Shown piece after piece: positions 24,864 to 34,330 of a stretch of DNA of 64,000 bases. The notes beneath the pieces were generated by a model. It was not told the DNA's origin. It saw only the letters and a program-made list of their open reading frames with translations, and ran no database searches. This DNA comes from Dichetophora obliterata. Lineage: Eukaryota > Arthropoda > Insecta > Diptera > Sciomyzidae. Location: positions 134,260,671 through 134,324,670 of the forward strand of contig OY986438.1 of NCBI GenBank assembly GCA_963920525.1, given 5' to 3'. Both the position numbers and the translations under genes were made by a program. Numbering within the stretch: position 1 is the stretch's first letter; each line of letters opens with the position of its first letter.

Positions 24864-24880
24864 GTAAGTAAGTAAGTAAG
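22895..24880 (+). mobile_element. 5'-truncated RTE-type non-LTR retrotransposon
   Basis: The LINE lies between direct repeats AGTGTTATACCTC (22882-22894) and AGTGTTATGCCTC (24879-24891; one mismatch). It ends in a (TAAG)n tail immediately after the stop codon, typical of RTE elements, which end in short tandem repeats instead of poly(A). The endonuclease half is missing, the usual result of incomplete reverse transcription. It is nested in a SINE and so younger than that SINE. Confidence 0.85.
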
Positions 24881-24881
24881 T
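24861..24881. repeat. (TAAG)n LINE tail
   Basis: Five tandem TAAG units mark the 3' end of the RTE element; the first TAA is its stop codon. Confidence 0.9.
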
Positions 24882-25100
24882 GTTATGCCTCAACCTCGGT
24901 AAGCATTTCCAGCCCTTAGTTTTTCCTGGCCTTTAATTCCACATTTTCAACAATTTAGCTGTGGATTTTTAGTTTTTCATAATTCTTAAATGTTGGAAAG
25001 AACAAAGAAAGTGAAAAAAACCATGCCCGAGCCCGGATTCGAACCAGGGACCTCTGTGTTGATAGTCTAGCTCACTCTCCACTAGACTACAAAGGCCGAC

Positions 25101-26074
25101 TTAAGGATCATCTGATGTAAAAAATAGGGATCATTAGTTAATGAAACAATGCTACGGATAAACGAAGGGATTTGAACATTTTTGATTTTCCAGAAAACGG
25201 CGAATGTTGAAATTCATAATTGTTTTTCTTTTATTAAATATTCACTCATATATTGGAAAAACAAGTTTAAAGGTTTGAATGCTTCTGAAAATAAGGGAAG
25301 ATTTCATTAATCGAATGGTAAGTATGGAGTGAGTTAACAATAGTTTAAGATTTGGCTAGCCTACCTCTCTCAGAAGGTATTTTAAAACGCATTCATTGTT
25401 TTGGCATGCAGAAAAATTACAATTTATACAACTTTCATGTTTACAAAGAATCGAATAATGTAGTATGAATGTGTAGGATCTGTTATTTCCTGATTCTTTG
25501 ATTTGTAGATATGTGGGCATAAGGTCCCTTGGTTTATAATTTAAATTTGGTTGACCAACTTCACTTCTAAAGGATTTAAAAACACATTCATGGTTTTGAT
25601 ATGCAGAAAAATTCCAATTTTCTTAAAATATTTGTGCCAGAATAATGAATGTGGCACATTCATTTTTTGGCATGATAAAAAATTTAAAAAACACATTCAT
25701 TGATTTAGAACTGTAGAATTGCGGCAGATCTAATCCACATTCCTATTCCATATGTTGATACAATATTTCTTATATAAAATTGCATCAGAAACAGCAATAA
25801 ACCCAAAATCGAATTTTTTTCACATTCATGGTATTGGCATGTAGGGGAGGATATGTCTTTATATCATCGTTATCAAAAAATCTCAGCGATACCATGTGCT
25901 TTGCACGCTTTGAACGTGGCCATGCCTATTGGCATGCCTATTGGCAGTAACTCACGTACTGAAGATGTAAAAAATCTTAAAACTGACGAAAACTTTCAAC
26001 GCATACTCTCGATAGTAACAGAGATTCGGAAAACACTTGACAAATCTGTGCATAGAGGACGGGGTAACAGTCTG
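25101..26074. other. AT-rich DNA with a recurrent 20-30-bp motif
   Basis: The phrase ACATTCATGGTTTTGGCATG and variants recur near 25388, 25583, 25660, 25690 and 25830, often followed by CAGAAAAATT. This looks like a degenerate, irregularly spaced repeat. A short frame at 25853-26086 has no recognised domain. Confidence 0.4.
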
Positions 26075-26078
26075 TTAA

Positions 26079-26521
26079 CCCATTAGCCGCGGTTGGGTAT
26101 TTTTTTACCCATTAAAATGCTTCTGCAGAACTGATCATATTTAAGGATTGGTAACAGCTAAGTGTTTACTTTTTTGTTTGTTGCTTTAAGAAAAGATAGA
26201 GCAATGCATTTTTTTATAGTGTGTCAAGAAATTTTTACGTTCAGTACTACATTTTCAAAGTCAAAAGTGATTAAATTTAAAATTCAGAAAATTTGTGTTA
26301 TTATCATTGGTGAATTCCTGATATTAACTATGCAGTCGTTGCAGAATGAAATTGTGCCCATTTAGAGCACATTAACGACGGTTGGGTATTTTTATACCCA
26401 ACTTATAGCTCGACAACAATGAAAAGTACAAAGTTGAAATTTTATGTAGTAGTTCCTGTGATCAATATAAGAAAGGACATGAAAAATTCATACGAATCGT
26501 TTGGGAGCCGCGGTTAATAGC
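26079..26521. mobile_element. piggyBac-like MITE 1
   Basis: Flanked by TTAA at 26075-26078 and 26522-26525. The left end CCCATTAGCCGCGG matches the reversed right end GCTATTAACCGCGG at 11 of 14 positions. TTAA targets and CCC-type ends are typical of piggyBac elements. The word CGGTTGGGTATTTTT occurs near the left end and again near 26380. No transposase is present. Confidence 0.5.
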
Positions 26522-26575
26522 TTAAGAAAATTCACTGTTGTTTTTGTTTAATAAGTGCTTTTTTTTTTCCTGAAA

Positions 26576-26786
26576 CAACCGTGAAGAACAATTTGAATTG
26601 CTTTTAACCAAGGCTAGTGTTATGCCTTAACCTGCCCTTAGTTGTTCCTGTCCTTTAGTTTTCCATAATTCTTAAATGAAGGAAAGAACAAAGAAAGTGA
26701 AAAGAACCATGCCCGAACCCGGATTCGAACCATGGACCTCTGTATTGATAGTCTAGCGCACTCTCCACTAGACTGCAAAAGCACGC
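26576..26786 (-). mobile_element. tRNA-derived SINE (family 1), copy 2
   Basis: On the minus strand: A-box TAGTCTAGTGG, B-box GGTTCGAATCC (head about 26705-26786), then the family body ending in TTCACGGTTG at 26576. Compared with copy 1 it lacks two internal stretches, so it is a shortened copy. The Jockey-type LINE insertion lies just beyond its head. Confidence 0.75.
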
Positions 26787-26804
26787 TTTACAAAAAATAG
26801 CGAT

Positions 26805-28009
26805 TTTTTAATTTTAATTTTAAATGTTCCTTTATTCAAATAATAACATCTTTTAGAGGTACTTAATACTAGTGAAAGGATAAACTAGTTAATTTTTAAT
26901 GTTGCTTAGCTTAGCATCCCGATCGGATTTTTCAAAGTTCTATGTTAATATTTTACAATATTCGATTTCTCGCATTAGTTTGTTATTATTCTTCGCTAAA
27001 TTATGTAAATTAAAAGGAAAATAGAAAACCTTTTTTTTGTTTTTGTTTTTGTATAAAACTTAAAGCTATGACTTAGAAATATCTGCTCCTAGATCAGCCT
27101 AGAATTTTATTATACAATATCAATGACTACTATTTATGTTGTCTCTGATTTTTGGTACATAGTTATAATAATTTTGTCTTAAGTTAAACAAGTACTCAGT
27201 GTAAATTGGAGGTTTGCTTTTATAGTAATTTAAAGAACTTAAGTACACTTCATCTTGGACTAGATAAGTTCTAAGCCGAGAAGATACATTTTGTTTTTCT
27301 TTACTGAAGAATTTTAGCGCATGATTAACAATTTCATTTTCAACTTGATTTATTTTGCTTTTTTTGTATAGAACTTTATTAGAGTAGTATTTCACACAAT
27401 TCGGCTTCCGGTAAAGGCCTGTGCATGCTCTAAGAATTTTTCTTTCTACTAATGCGATTTTATTGATTTGGTGCTTGGATACTTGCAGCCAAACTGGTGC
27501 TGCATACATTATTATTGGCCTAATTATTTGCTTGTATGCCAGAAGTTTTAATTTTTGATTTATTTTTCTATTAAAAAATATGTTTTTTAATGCAAAATAG
27601 GCTGTTATTATTTTTCGTTTAATTTTTTGTAGATGCACGTTGAATTTAAAGTTTTTAGTGAAATGGACACCTAGGTATTTTAAAGTTGAAGTTTTCGGAA
27701 TAGGAGTATTGTTTATTTTTAACTTAATTTGATATGCTGTTCGCCTAGTTAATTGCGTCGTTTGCTTTAAATTTCCCACAATTGAAATCTCTTCGCACTT
27801 GCTCTGATTCACCTTTATCTTCCATTTATGTAGGTAATCAGTGATTACAGTGAGAAAATAGTTTATTTCTTCTTCAGCAAGGTCAGTCAATTTAGTTTGA
27901 GCCGAAAGAAGTATGTCATCTGCGAATTGTAAAGTAGAAATATGTAGTATGCCATTATGTTTCGGGAAATCCGATACATAAAGAATATACAGTAGGCATG
28001 ATATTGCCG
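26805..28009 (-). mobile_element. 5'-truncated Jockey-type LINE with 15-bp target duplication
   Basis: The direct repeat ACAAAAAATAGCGAT occurs at 26790-26804 and again at 28010-28024, flanking the insert exactly. At the left (3' end in minus orientation) an A-rich tail AAAATTAAAATTAAAAA abuts the duplication. The coding part begins in the middle of the RT domain exactly at the right boundary, which confirms a 5' truncation on insertion. Confidence 0.85.
27120..28009 (-). pseudogene. Jockey-type reverse transcriptase, C-terminal part
   Basis: An open frame carries the second half of an RT: the segment before the active site (LLYILYVSDFP), the catalytic FADD at 27915-27926 (usual YADD with the common Tyr-to-Phe variant), a thumb-like region (LKYLGVHFTK), KQIIRPIIMYAAPVW and a C-terminal tail ending at 27120. 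No RNase H domain follows, consistent with the Jockey clade. The frame runs upstream of 28010 to 28094, but those residues come from the flanking DNA and target duplication, not the element. The endonuclease and RT fingers are missing, so it is dead although it has no internal stop. Confidence 0.85.
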
Positions 28010-28397
28010 ACAAAAAATAGCGATATTTTGATTGTGGTATCTTTTGTTGGAAACTGGACTTTAAATTTTTACAATCACTTTCAAAATCTTTCAAACTGCC
28101 GAAAGAATGGGAGATTCGATCAGCAAATGCATTCTTGGGACGGCAAAAAATTGAAACTAAAAGACAAAATATATATCTTTTGCAAACTTTTAGTTATTTT
28201 AAAATCGTTTTATCAAATGTGTATTCTATATTAGAAGCAATTGAGACAATTGGCTGGAGCACATTCGTTAATGAAGCTTCCTTTTCTTCGTTGTCGCAAG
28301 TTGGAACACATTAATCAAATGTCAACGACCAATGAACGCTACGCAACCCTACGTTTTTGGCTTTTGAGGCGGATGTATTACGAAGAGTTTAATAGAC

Positions 28398-29529
28398 TTA
28401 AGGGCGCAGGATGGTTTCCGAGGCCGAAAAAAAGAACAGATTTCTGCGCTTTTTTCCTCTGTTCTGAGTGAATATAATTACTAAATTTTTTACACATTAA
28501 AGATCTATCTTTGGAGAGTATAAAAAAAATTATTATTATACTTTCAATTGCTTTTCAAACTTCAAACGCGTTTCTCTCAAAACTACTTATTTGAAGTCGG
28601 TGCATAATAAAACTCAAAAAGTAAACCACCGATCTAAATTAAATTTTACAAACATATTTTATGTGATAAATATTTGCAGGTGAATTATCGTTTTTATTGA
28701 CGTTTATGATTATTATAACGATTTCTTACAGGCAAAAATAGGCTGATTTATTTTGCACAAGAAACTTATATATTAACCCATTAATGTTCACTACTAGAAC
28801 CCGTAGAGTTAAGCTTTTGATTTTGTCAGCATCAATTAGTATTAATATTAGGCGGAAAACTCTGAAGTTTCAAAAAAAATTCAAAGGATTTGGGTGTGGC
28901 GAAGCGTATGATTATAAATGCATAAGTCTGTAAGTAGAGAAATATAACAAAAAACATAAAAAAAATAAAAAAATTATAAATTTAAAAGTTTTCATTTCAT
29001 AGCATAGGCGTTCAACTTTCACCTAATTCACTTTTTTAATTATATATCCTTTTTTCTTGATGTTTCTAAAACAAAAACAATACTGCATGAACTGGCGCGA
29101 AAAAGTAAAAGAAGGCTTAAAATGTCAATTTGAGAACTCTTCTTTTGGAAAAAGCATATTTTTGGCTTTCTGACACGTTTAGAAGCAAAAGCTTTACAGT
29201 GGCTGCGAATTTTTAAGGCATTTTTAAAAAATTCTTTTATCGCGTATGATATATTATACGTTGTCATTAATGGGTTAAATAAATCACTTAAATTTTTTGA
29301 TTTCAGATAACACTGTGAGGCCATGTTGTACGCAGCGCACGACGCTTTTTTTTAGGTGCCTCCTAAAAAGAATGAATTTTATTTATATAAAAATTTCTGC
29401 GTACTCTCCAAAGATACCTCTCTCTCTTCATTGTGTACAAAAAATTTAGTAATTATATGCACTCAGAACTGACAAAAAAAATTGCAAAAAGCTGTTTTTT
29501 CGGCCTAGGAAACAATAATGCCCCTTTAA
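28398..29529. mobile_element. TIR element with long imperfect ends, host of a piggyBac-like MITE
   Basis: The left arm at 28398-28525 (GGTTTCCGAGGCCGAAAAA, TTCTGAGTGAATATAATTAC, TATCTTTGGAGAGTA) is repeated in reverse at about 29375-29529 (TTTTTCGGCCTAGGAAAC, GTAATTATATGCACTCAGAA, TACTCTCCAAAGATA). The middle is occupied by a younger MITE at 28777-29274. No coding capacity is recognised. The exact termini and target duplication are not certain. Confidence 0.65.
28777..29274. mobile_element. piggyBac-like MITE 2
   Basis: Flanked by TTAA on both sides (28773-28776 and 29275-29278), with a 10-bp perfect TIR CCCATTAATG. Its first six bases are also those of the MITE at 26079. It is 498 bp long and has no transposase. 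It sits inside the long-TIR element above, so it arrived later. Confidence 0.65.
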
Positions 29530-32394
29530 TATTGTGAAGATTTGATGAATCGAAAAATCGAAGAGTGCAACTTTTTTTATATTACCTACTGATCTCTTAT
29601 TTATACTGTATGCAATAAGTTACAATAAAACCAAATGAAATTAATGAAAAATTTAGATTGTTATGCATCAACACTTTTTTTTGTAAATTTTTTGATTGCG
29701 AATAAAAAACAAAAATCTTTATGCTTGTGCATGCCCAAACTTTGGGTTCTAGATACGAGGCTGAACTGGTCGGTGAAGCTGTTCTAAAGTTACAGTAATC
29801 ACAGACCTCGAAAACAGGCTTTATGCAGATAAAAACTCTAATTAAAAGTTATTTATCTTAATAAATAATATTCCGATTAGTTTGAAAATATTTTACTTTT
29901 GAAGAATGGAAAAATTTTTTTTCCTAAAATTCTAACTAGTTGTGCAATATGAAAATATATTGGTTGACCCAGGTAGTTAATTTCTTTAAGAACCAGGAAA
30001 TTTTTGCTTGCTGGAAAGAATTAATTTTCTATTTTCACCAAAACTATTTTGGAAGCTGTATTACTTAAAAAAAATATAAACACAACATTTTGAAAAAATT
30101 AATTTTCGCCAAAAAAATTCAGGCCTGTGCCCATGATTTTTTATCAAAGAAACTGTTTATTGAGTTTTGTCATACGAAAGAGTGTAAAAAATTGATACTT
30201 AAAAACAAAACAAAAAATATTGCAAAAACAACTTTTGACCCATGGTTTGATCAAACATTGAATATTTTAGAGGTTTTCAAAAACAATATAAAACATAGAA
30301 TTGGTAAGGAAACGGTAAATATGTTTTCATTTTTCCATAGTAATTTAGTTAAGCTTTCAGTCAAAGGAAATTTGAGGAAAATCCAATTTGAAAATAGCGC
30401 AGATATTTGTTTGCAAAATAAGAACTTAAAATTTCAACAGTTTTTTTCTCATCCGAGTCGATGATCTTGTCTTAAGAAAATGAGTTGTACATACTAAGAA
30501 AATTTTTAGTTTTCAAGATATCGCAATATTTTTGATGTTTAAGTAACGGGAAATTTTTTCAAAATGCTATCTGTAATAAGGGGAATTTTTCAAAATTTAC
30601 CATCATTTACCATATTCATATAATCACATAAAAATGTGCTTATTATAGGGTATCCTTAAGAGATAGCGAAAAATGTCTGGAATGTTTTTTGTACATCTTA
30701 TGAATGCCTTAAATTGCCTCTTACACCATGTTCTTTCATCTCTTATTATTTAGCTTTTATTTACTCAGAGCTCTCATCCGATGCCTAATTTACCATTCTA
30801 CCTCTTCCTAGCCCTGAGAATTCCTATTAAAATAAATATAAACCTTCAAAATATTTTAGGTCACAGGACATTAATTTATAATCGAACATGTTTCGACACA
30901 TCTATGGTGGCAGTACCTTTCGAATGATATACGTTACATTCACCTTTTTTTTTAAAATATTAAAAGAGTGTACAACAACTTTCGATGTTTGCGTAATAAT
31001 ATATAGGATTCTTGCAATAAAAGGTGACAGAAACACAGAGAGAAAGAAAAAAAGAGAGATCGCCTATTCGTTTGTTAGTCTGCTTGAATACTCACACGCA
31101 TACACACACAGCAATCACACAGTTACGTGACGATAAAGTCACACTACCTGCAAGCCGCGTTAGGGAACTTCGTACCAAAAACAACTTTATTAAGGTACTA
31201 TTACAGTGTGTAGCTATAAAAAAAACACATTTTTTATTACTTTTTTTACCTAGTATTACTAATTTTAATAATTCAAATTTCTTTCATAATGAAGAATTAT
31301 ACATGAGGAAATAAAAACAAAACTAATTTTTTCTTTATAATTGTTGTTAATTTTCTACAGGGCGTTGAAGTTAGCGTGTTTAAAACATTTTTGCAATTGG
31401 CTTCTCGTCTCCAGCATTTACAAAGCACCTGAAAGTAAAATCATAAAAGTGCATTCTTGAGCGAAGGGTTGTAGTTGAGCACTCAACCTATGCAAATAAA
31501 AAAAAATAAAAAAATGGCATGCGTTGAAAAAAAATGTACAAAAAACGCCCTTTTTTGTCGAAACTTTCAGCCATACAAAAGAAACTAAAAAGTTGTTGGA
31601 CTTTTTATAGGTCTAGTGCTTAACAGAATCTATAAGATCACAATGAATCAAGATTCATCGAAATCGATCAAGTAGAACTCCAGATATTTTAGAAGCCAAT
31701 TAGAAGAACCTTGTTACGAGAAAACGCGATTAAGGATTTAAAGGTTCTTGAATATCACGCGACATACGAATATAATACATGTTATAACTTTTTGTATTTG
31801 ATATTTTTTTCTAAAATTTTGTATACGTATTCTTAAGTTCTTAAAGGACCATATTATAATGAAAAAAAAAATTGATTTTTAATTTTTTACACACTGTAAT
31901 ATTACCTTAAATCAATAAAACTTCTTAATGTTTTGTCTTACTTCCACACAAAATTTTATTTCAAGTTTTTTACATTTTTAATTGCTATTAAATTTTTTCT
32001 TTAATATTTTTTGCTATAATAATTTTGATAAGCAATATAAATACAATTATCATTCGTAAAAGTTTTAAGACAATAAGAATAAAACTTTGTGAAACTAATA
32101 TGAATGAAAACCCCTTAAATTACGGTTTATTTGCAAAAACCTCAAATCAAGGTAAAATAAAATAGGGTTTTGTTATATTTGCATTCATTATCATAAAACG
32201 CTTAGAAATATTCAGCCGATAGTCTTGGCAGCTAGTGCTCATATTTTGAAATATGTAATTACAATTTAAAATTATGCTTTCAGTTATAAAAAATGAAAGT
32301 ATCTAATACTAAGTAATATATGCAAGTAGCTGCCTTAAAATTTCAATTTAAACTTATCTTACTCCTTAAATTTTATCCTTTTTTCTTTCAACTT
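29530..32394. other. AT-rich DNA, probably intronic
   Basis: No recognisable gene. A 124-residue open frame at 30090-30464 is Lys/Phe-rich, matches no family I know and may be chance. A CA-rich patch lies at 31090-31115. The end runs into a pyrimidine-rich splice acceptor at 32380-32397. Confidence 0.5.
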
Positions 32395-32397
32395 CAG

Positions 32398-32582
32398 GTT
32401 ACAAGCGAGTAGCTTGGCCACCAGTCTCTGAGGAGCGCATTGTGCGTGAGTTTACGCCGCAGCCACAGCAAAATCCTCAGGGCCAATATCCTGTGCAACA
32501 CCAACAACAACAACAACAGCACCCACAAGGAGTGCCAGCAGCAGCAACGGCACCAGCAACTACGGTCCCAGCACCGCATCAG
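32398..32582 (+). CDS. Putative internal coding exon of a host gene (Gln/Pro/Ala-rich)
   Basis: A pyrimidine-rich tract ending TTCAACTTCAG precedes position 32398, and CAG followed by GTAATTTT marks a donor after 32582: both canonical splice signals. The 185-bp segment is clearly GC-richer than its neighbours. The frame that starts after the first two bases is open for 61 codons: it begins YKRVAWPPVSEERIVREF, passes a Gln-rich run and ends in an Ala/Pro/Thr-rich stretch. The CAA and CAG runs suit a low-complexity linker in an insect structural or regulatory protein. I do not recognise the gene with confidence and found no neighbouring exon. It would place the surrounding AT-rich DNA in large introns. 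A chance frame remains possible, but two splice sites plus the composition shift argue against it. Confidence 0.55.
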
Positions 32583-32694
32583 GTAATTTTATGAAAACAA
32601 TTTTCAAAATAATATCTTTAGGATTTTAACTTTATGTTGTACAAATTCTTTTAACGTAATTTTTCTACCAACATTTTCTTGTATTGTTGTGCAT
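32583..32694. other. Start of the intron downstream of the putative exon
   Basis: Opens with the donor GTAATTTT; otherwise AT-rich and featureless. Confidence 0.45.
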
Positions 32695-32795
32695 TAGGGT
32701 GTGCCTTAAAACTTTTTAAATTTATCAAAATTTAATTGTGGAAAACAAACTAGAATATATACATGTGAAAAAGTATAAATTTAAGACACACCCTA
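32695..32795. mobile_element. Small MITE, 101 bp
   Basis: The left end TAGGGTGTGCCTTAAA and the reversed right end TAGGGTGTGTCTTAAA match at 15 of 16 positions. The spacer is AT-rich. It lies about 110 bp downstream of the putative exon, inside the intron. Confidence 0.65.
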
Positions 32796-33940
32796 TTTTT
32801 TAATTGTAAATACAATAATTTAGTTTTTCTGCTCCTTTAAATATATAGTATACATTATTATGTAGTTTTTTTATAAATATCCTATTGTAAATAGCTTCAT
32901 TGTAAATATTTTTAATATGTTAAGAAATTTGTATAACATGTTGTCTAAAAGCGAGCGTGTAGCACTTAGCCCCAGCGTAAACATTTCAGCAGCGTTGTTG
33001 TAAATATTGCAGCTTTGACGATCACGATTTAAGTTCGTATGCAGTGAAGGGTATCAACGTCACCAGACTTAAAATAAAAAACTAACAAAAAAATCTTGAC
33101 AGTATCAGAAACAGCAACTGGGCTACCTCCTGTTCGCTTGTTTTTCATGCATTTAAATATACGACGAAAATTTATTTATATTGGTATTGTTGTTGTCAAT
33201 TATTCCCTCAGGATAACACATTTCATCAGTACTCGGCGACACGCTTTAGTTTGAACCAATGTGCCTGCATGTTGGCAGCACTGTCAATGCCAATGCAAGA
33301 GTCAACGTTCGATATAACGATTAAGTTACTGCAATGGAGTTGTTGTTGTGTGAAATTTTTTTGTTTTTGAAGACTTTAATATACTTTTTTATAATTATTT
33401 ATTTCTCAGTGTTGCTTTTACTAAAAATTACAGAAAAAAACAGTCGAAATTATATAGTTTTCATATACATACATACATATAAGCTTCAATTTTATAGTGG
33501 CCTTATATTTCAGTGATAAAAAATCATTTTTTTTTACGAAACTCTACTCAGAAAAGCTCAACTGTTGGTGGTGCTTTAAATATGACTTAAAGTGTTTTAA
33601 AAATATTTCTCACATTTCTTTTTAAGATTTTTTAGTCAAGTATATTTATTTAGCATGGGGTATTTGCATTTAATACCCAAAGGAAAAACTTTAACTCGGT
33701 TCAAAATATTTTTAAAATTATTAATTGAGATATATTAATGGCAGGTTCTCATAAAATTCGACCTAAAAACTCAATTACTTTTTTCATATTTTTTTATGCT
33801 TATGATGTGTGGAATATGTTCCCAAAACTTATCGCATATGAAAGGAGCCCATATTTCATAAACGCACTCGAAAAAAACTTTAACCAATACCTAATACACG
33901 ATACCTCTAGAACTACTTATGGGTTTGCTTGCATTTTTAT
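32796..33940. other. AT-rich DNA, probably intronic
   Basis: No gene recognised. A slightly richer patch at about 33200-33330 follows a pyrimidine tract and CAG (33211), but its frames are short and I would not call an exon. Confidence 0.45.
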
Positions 33941-34330
33941 ATTACAAATTACAAATTACAAATTACAAATTACAAATTACAAATTACAAATTACAAATTA
34001 CAAATTACAAATTACAAATTACAAATTACAAATTACAAATTACAAATTACAAATTACAAATTACAAATTACAAATTACAAATTACAAATTACAAATTACA
34101 AATTACAAATTACAAATTACAAATTACAAATTACAAATTACAAATTACAAATTACAAATTACAAATTACAAATTACAAATTACAAATTACAAATTACAAA
34201 TTACAAATTACAAATTACAAATTACAAATTACAAATTACAAATTACAAATTACAAATTACAAATTACAAATTACAAATTACAAATTACAAATTACAAATT
34301 ACAAATTACAAATTACAAATTACAAATTAC
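33941..34330. repeat. (ATTACAA)n satellite, about 55 perfect units
   Basis: A 390-bp array of one 7-bp unit without a visible variant. Because 7 and 3 are coprime, all three + frames read the same heptapeptide cycle (ITNYKLQ) with no stop, while the complement carries TAA. The apparent proteins are artefacts of the repeat. The lack of divergence suggests very recent expansion, or assembly smoothing. Confidence 0.97.

Larger units (their letters stand above)
22842..25100 (-). mobile_element. tRNA-derived SINE (family 1), copy 1, split by an RTE LINE
   Basis: Read on the minus strand, the head is at about 25020-25100 with A-box TAGTCTAGTGG and B-box GGTTCGAATCC. The body runs to 24881, is interrupted by the LINE, and resumes at 22894-22842. 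The intact layout is seen at 26576-26786, where the same phrases (CAACCGTGAA, GGCTAGTGTTATGCC, CATGCCCGA) are contiguous. The RTE target duplication AGTGTTATRCCTC marks the break. Confidence 0.75.

Noticed and set aside
25020..25100. Possible functional tRNA gene
   Set aside because: A- and B-boxes are present, but the acceptor ends do not pair well and the same head with attached body recurs at 26.7 and 52.6 kb, so it is a SINE.
30090..30464. 124-residue open frame
   Set aside because: AT-rich composition, no known motif, no splice or promoter context; kept only as a remark.
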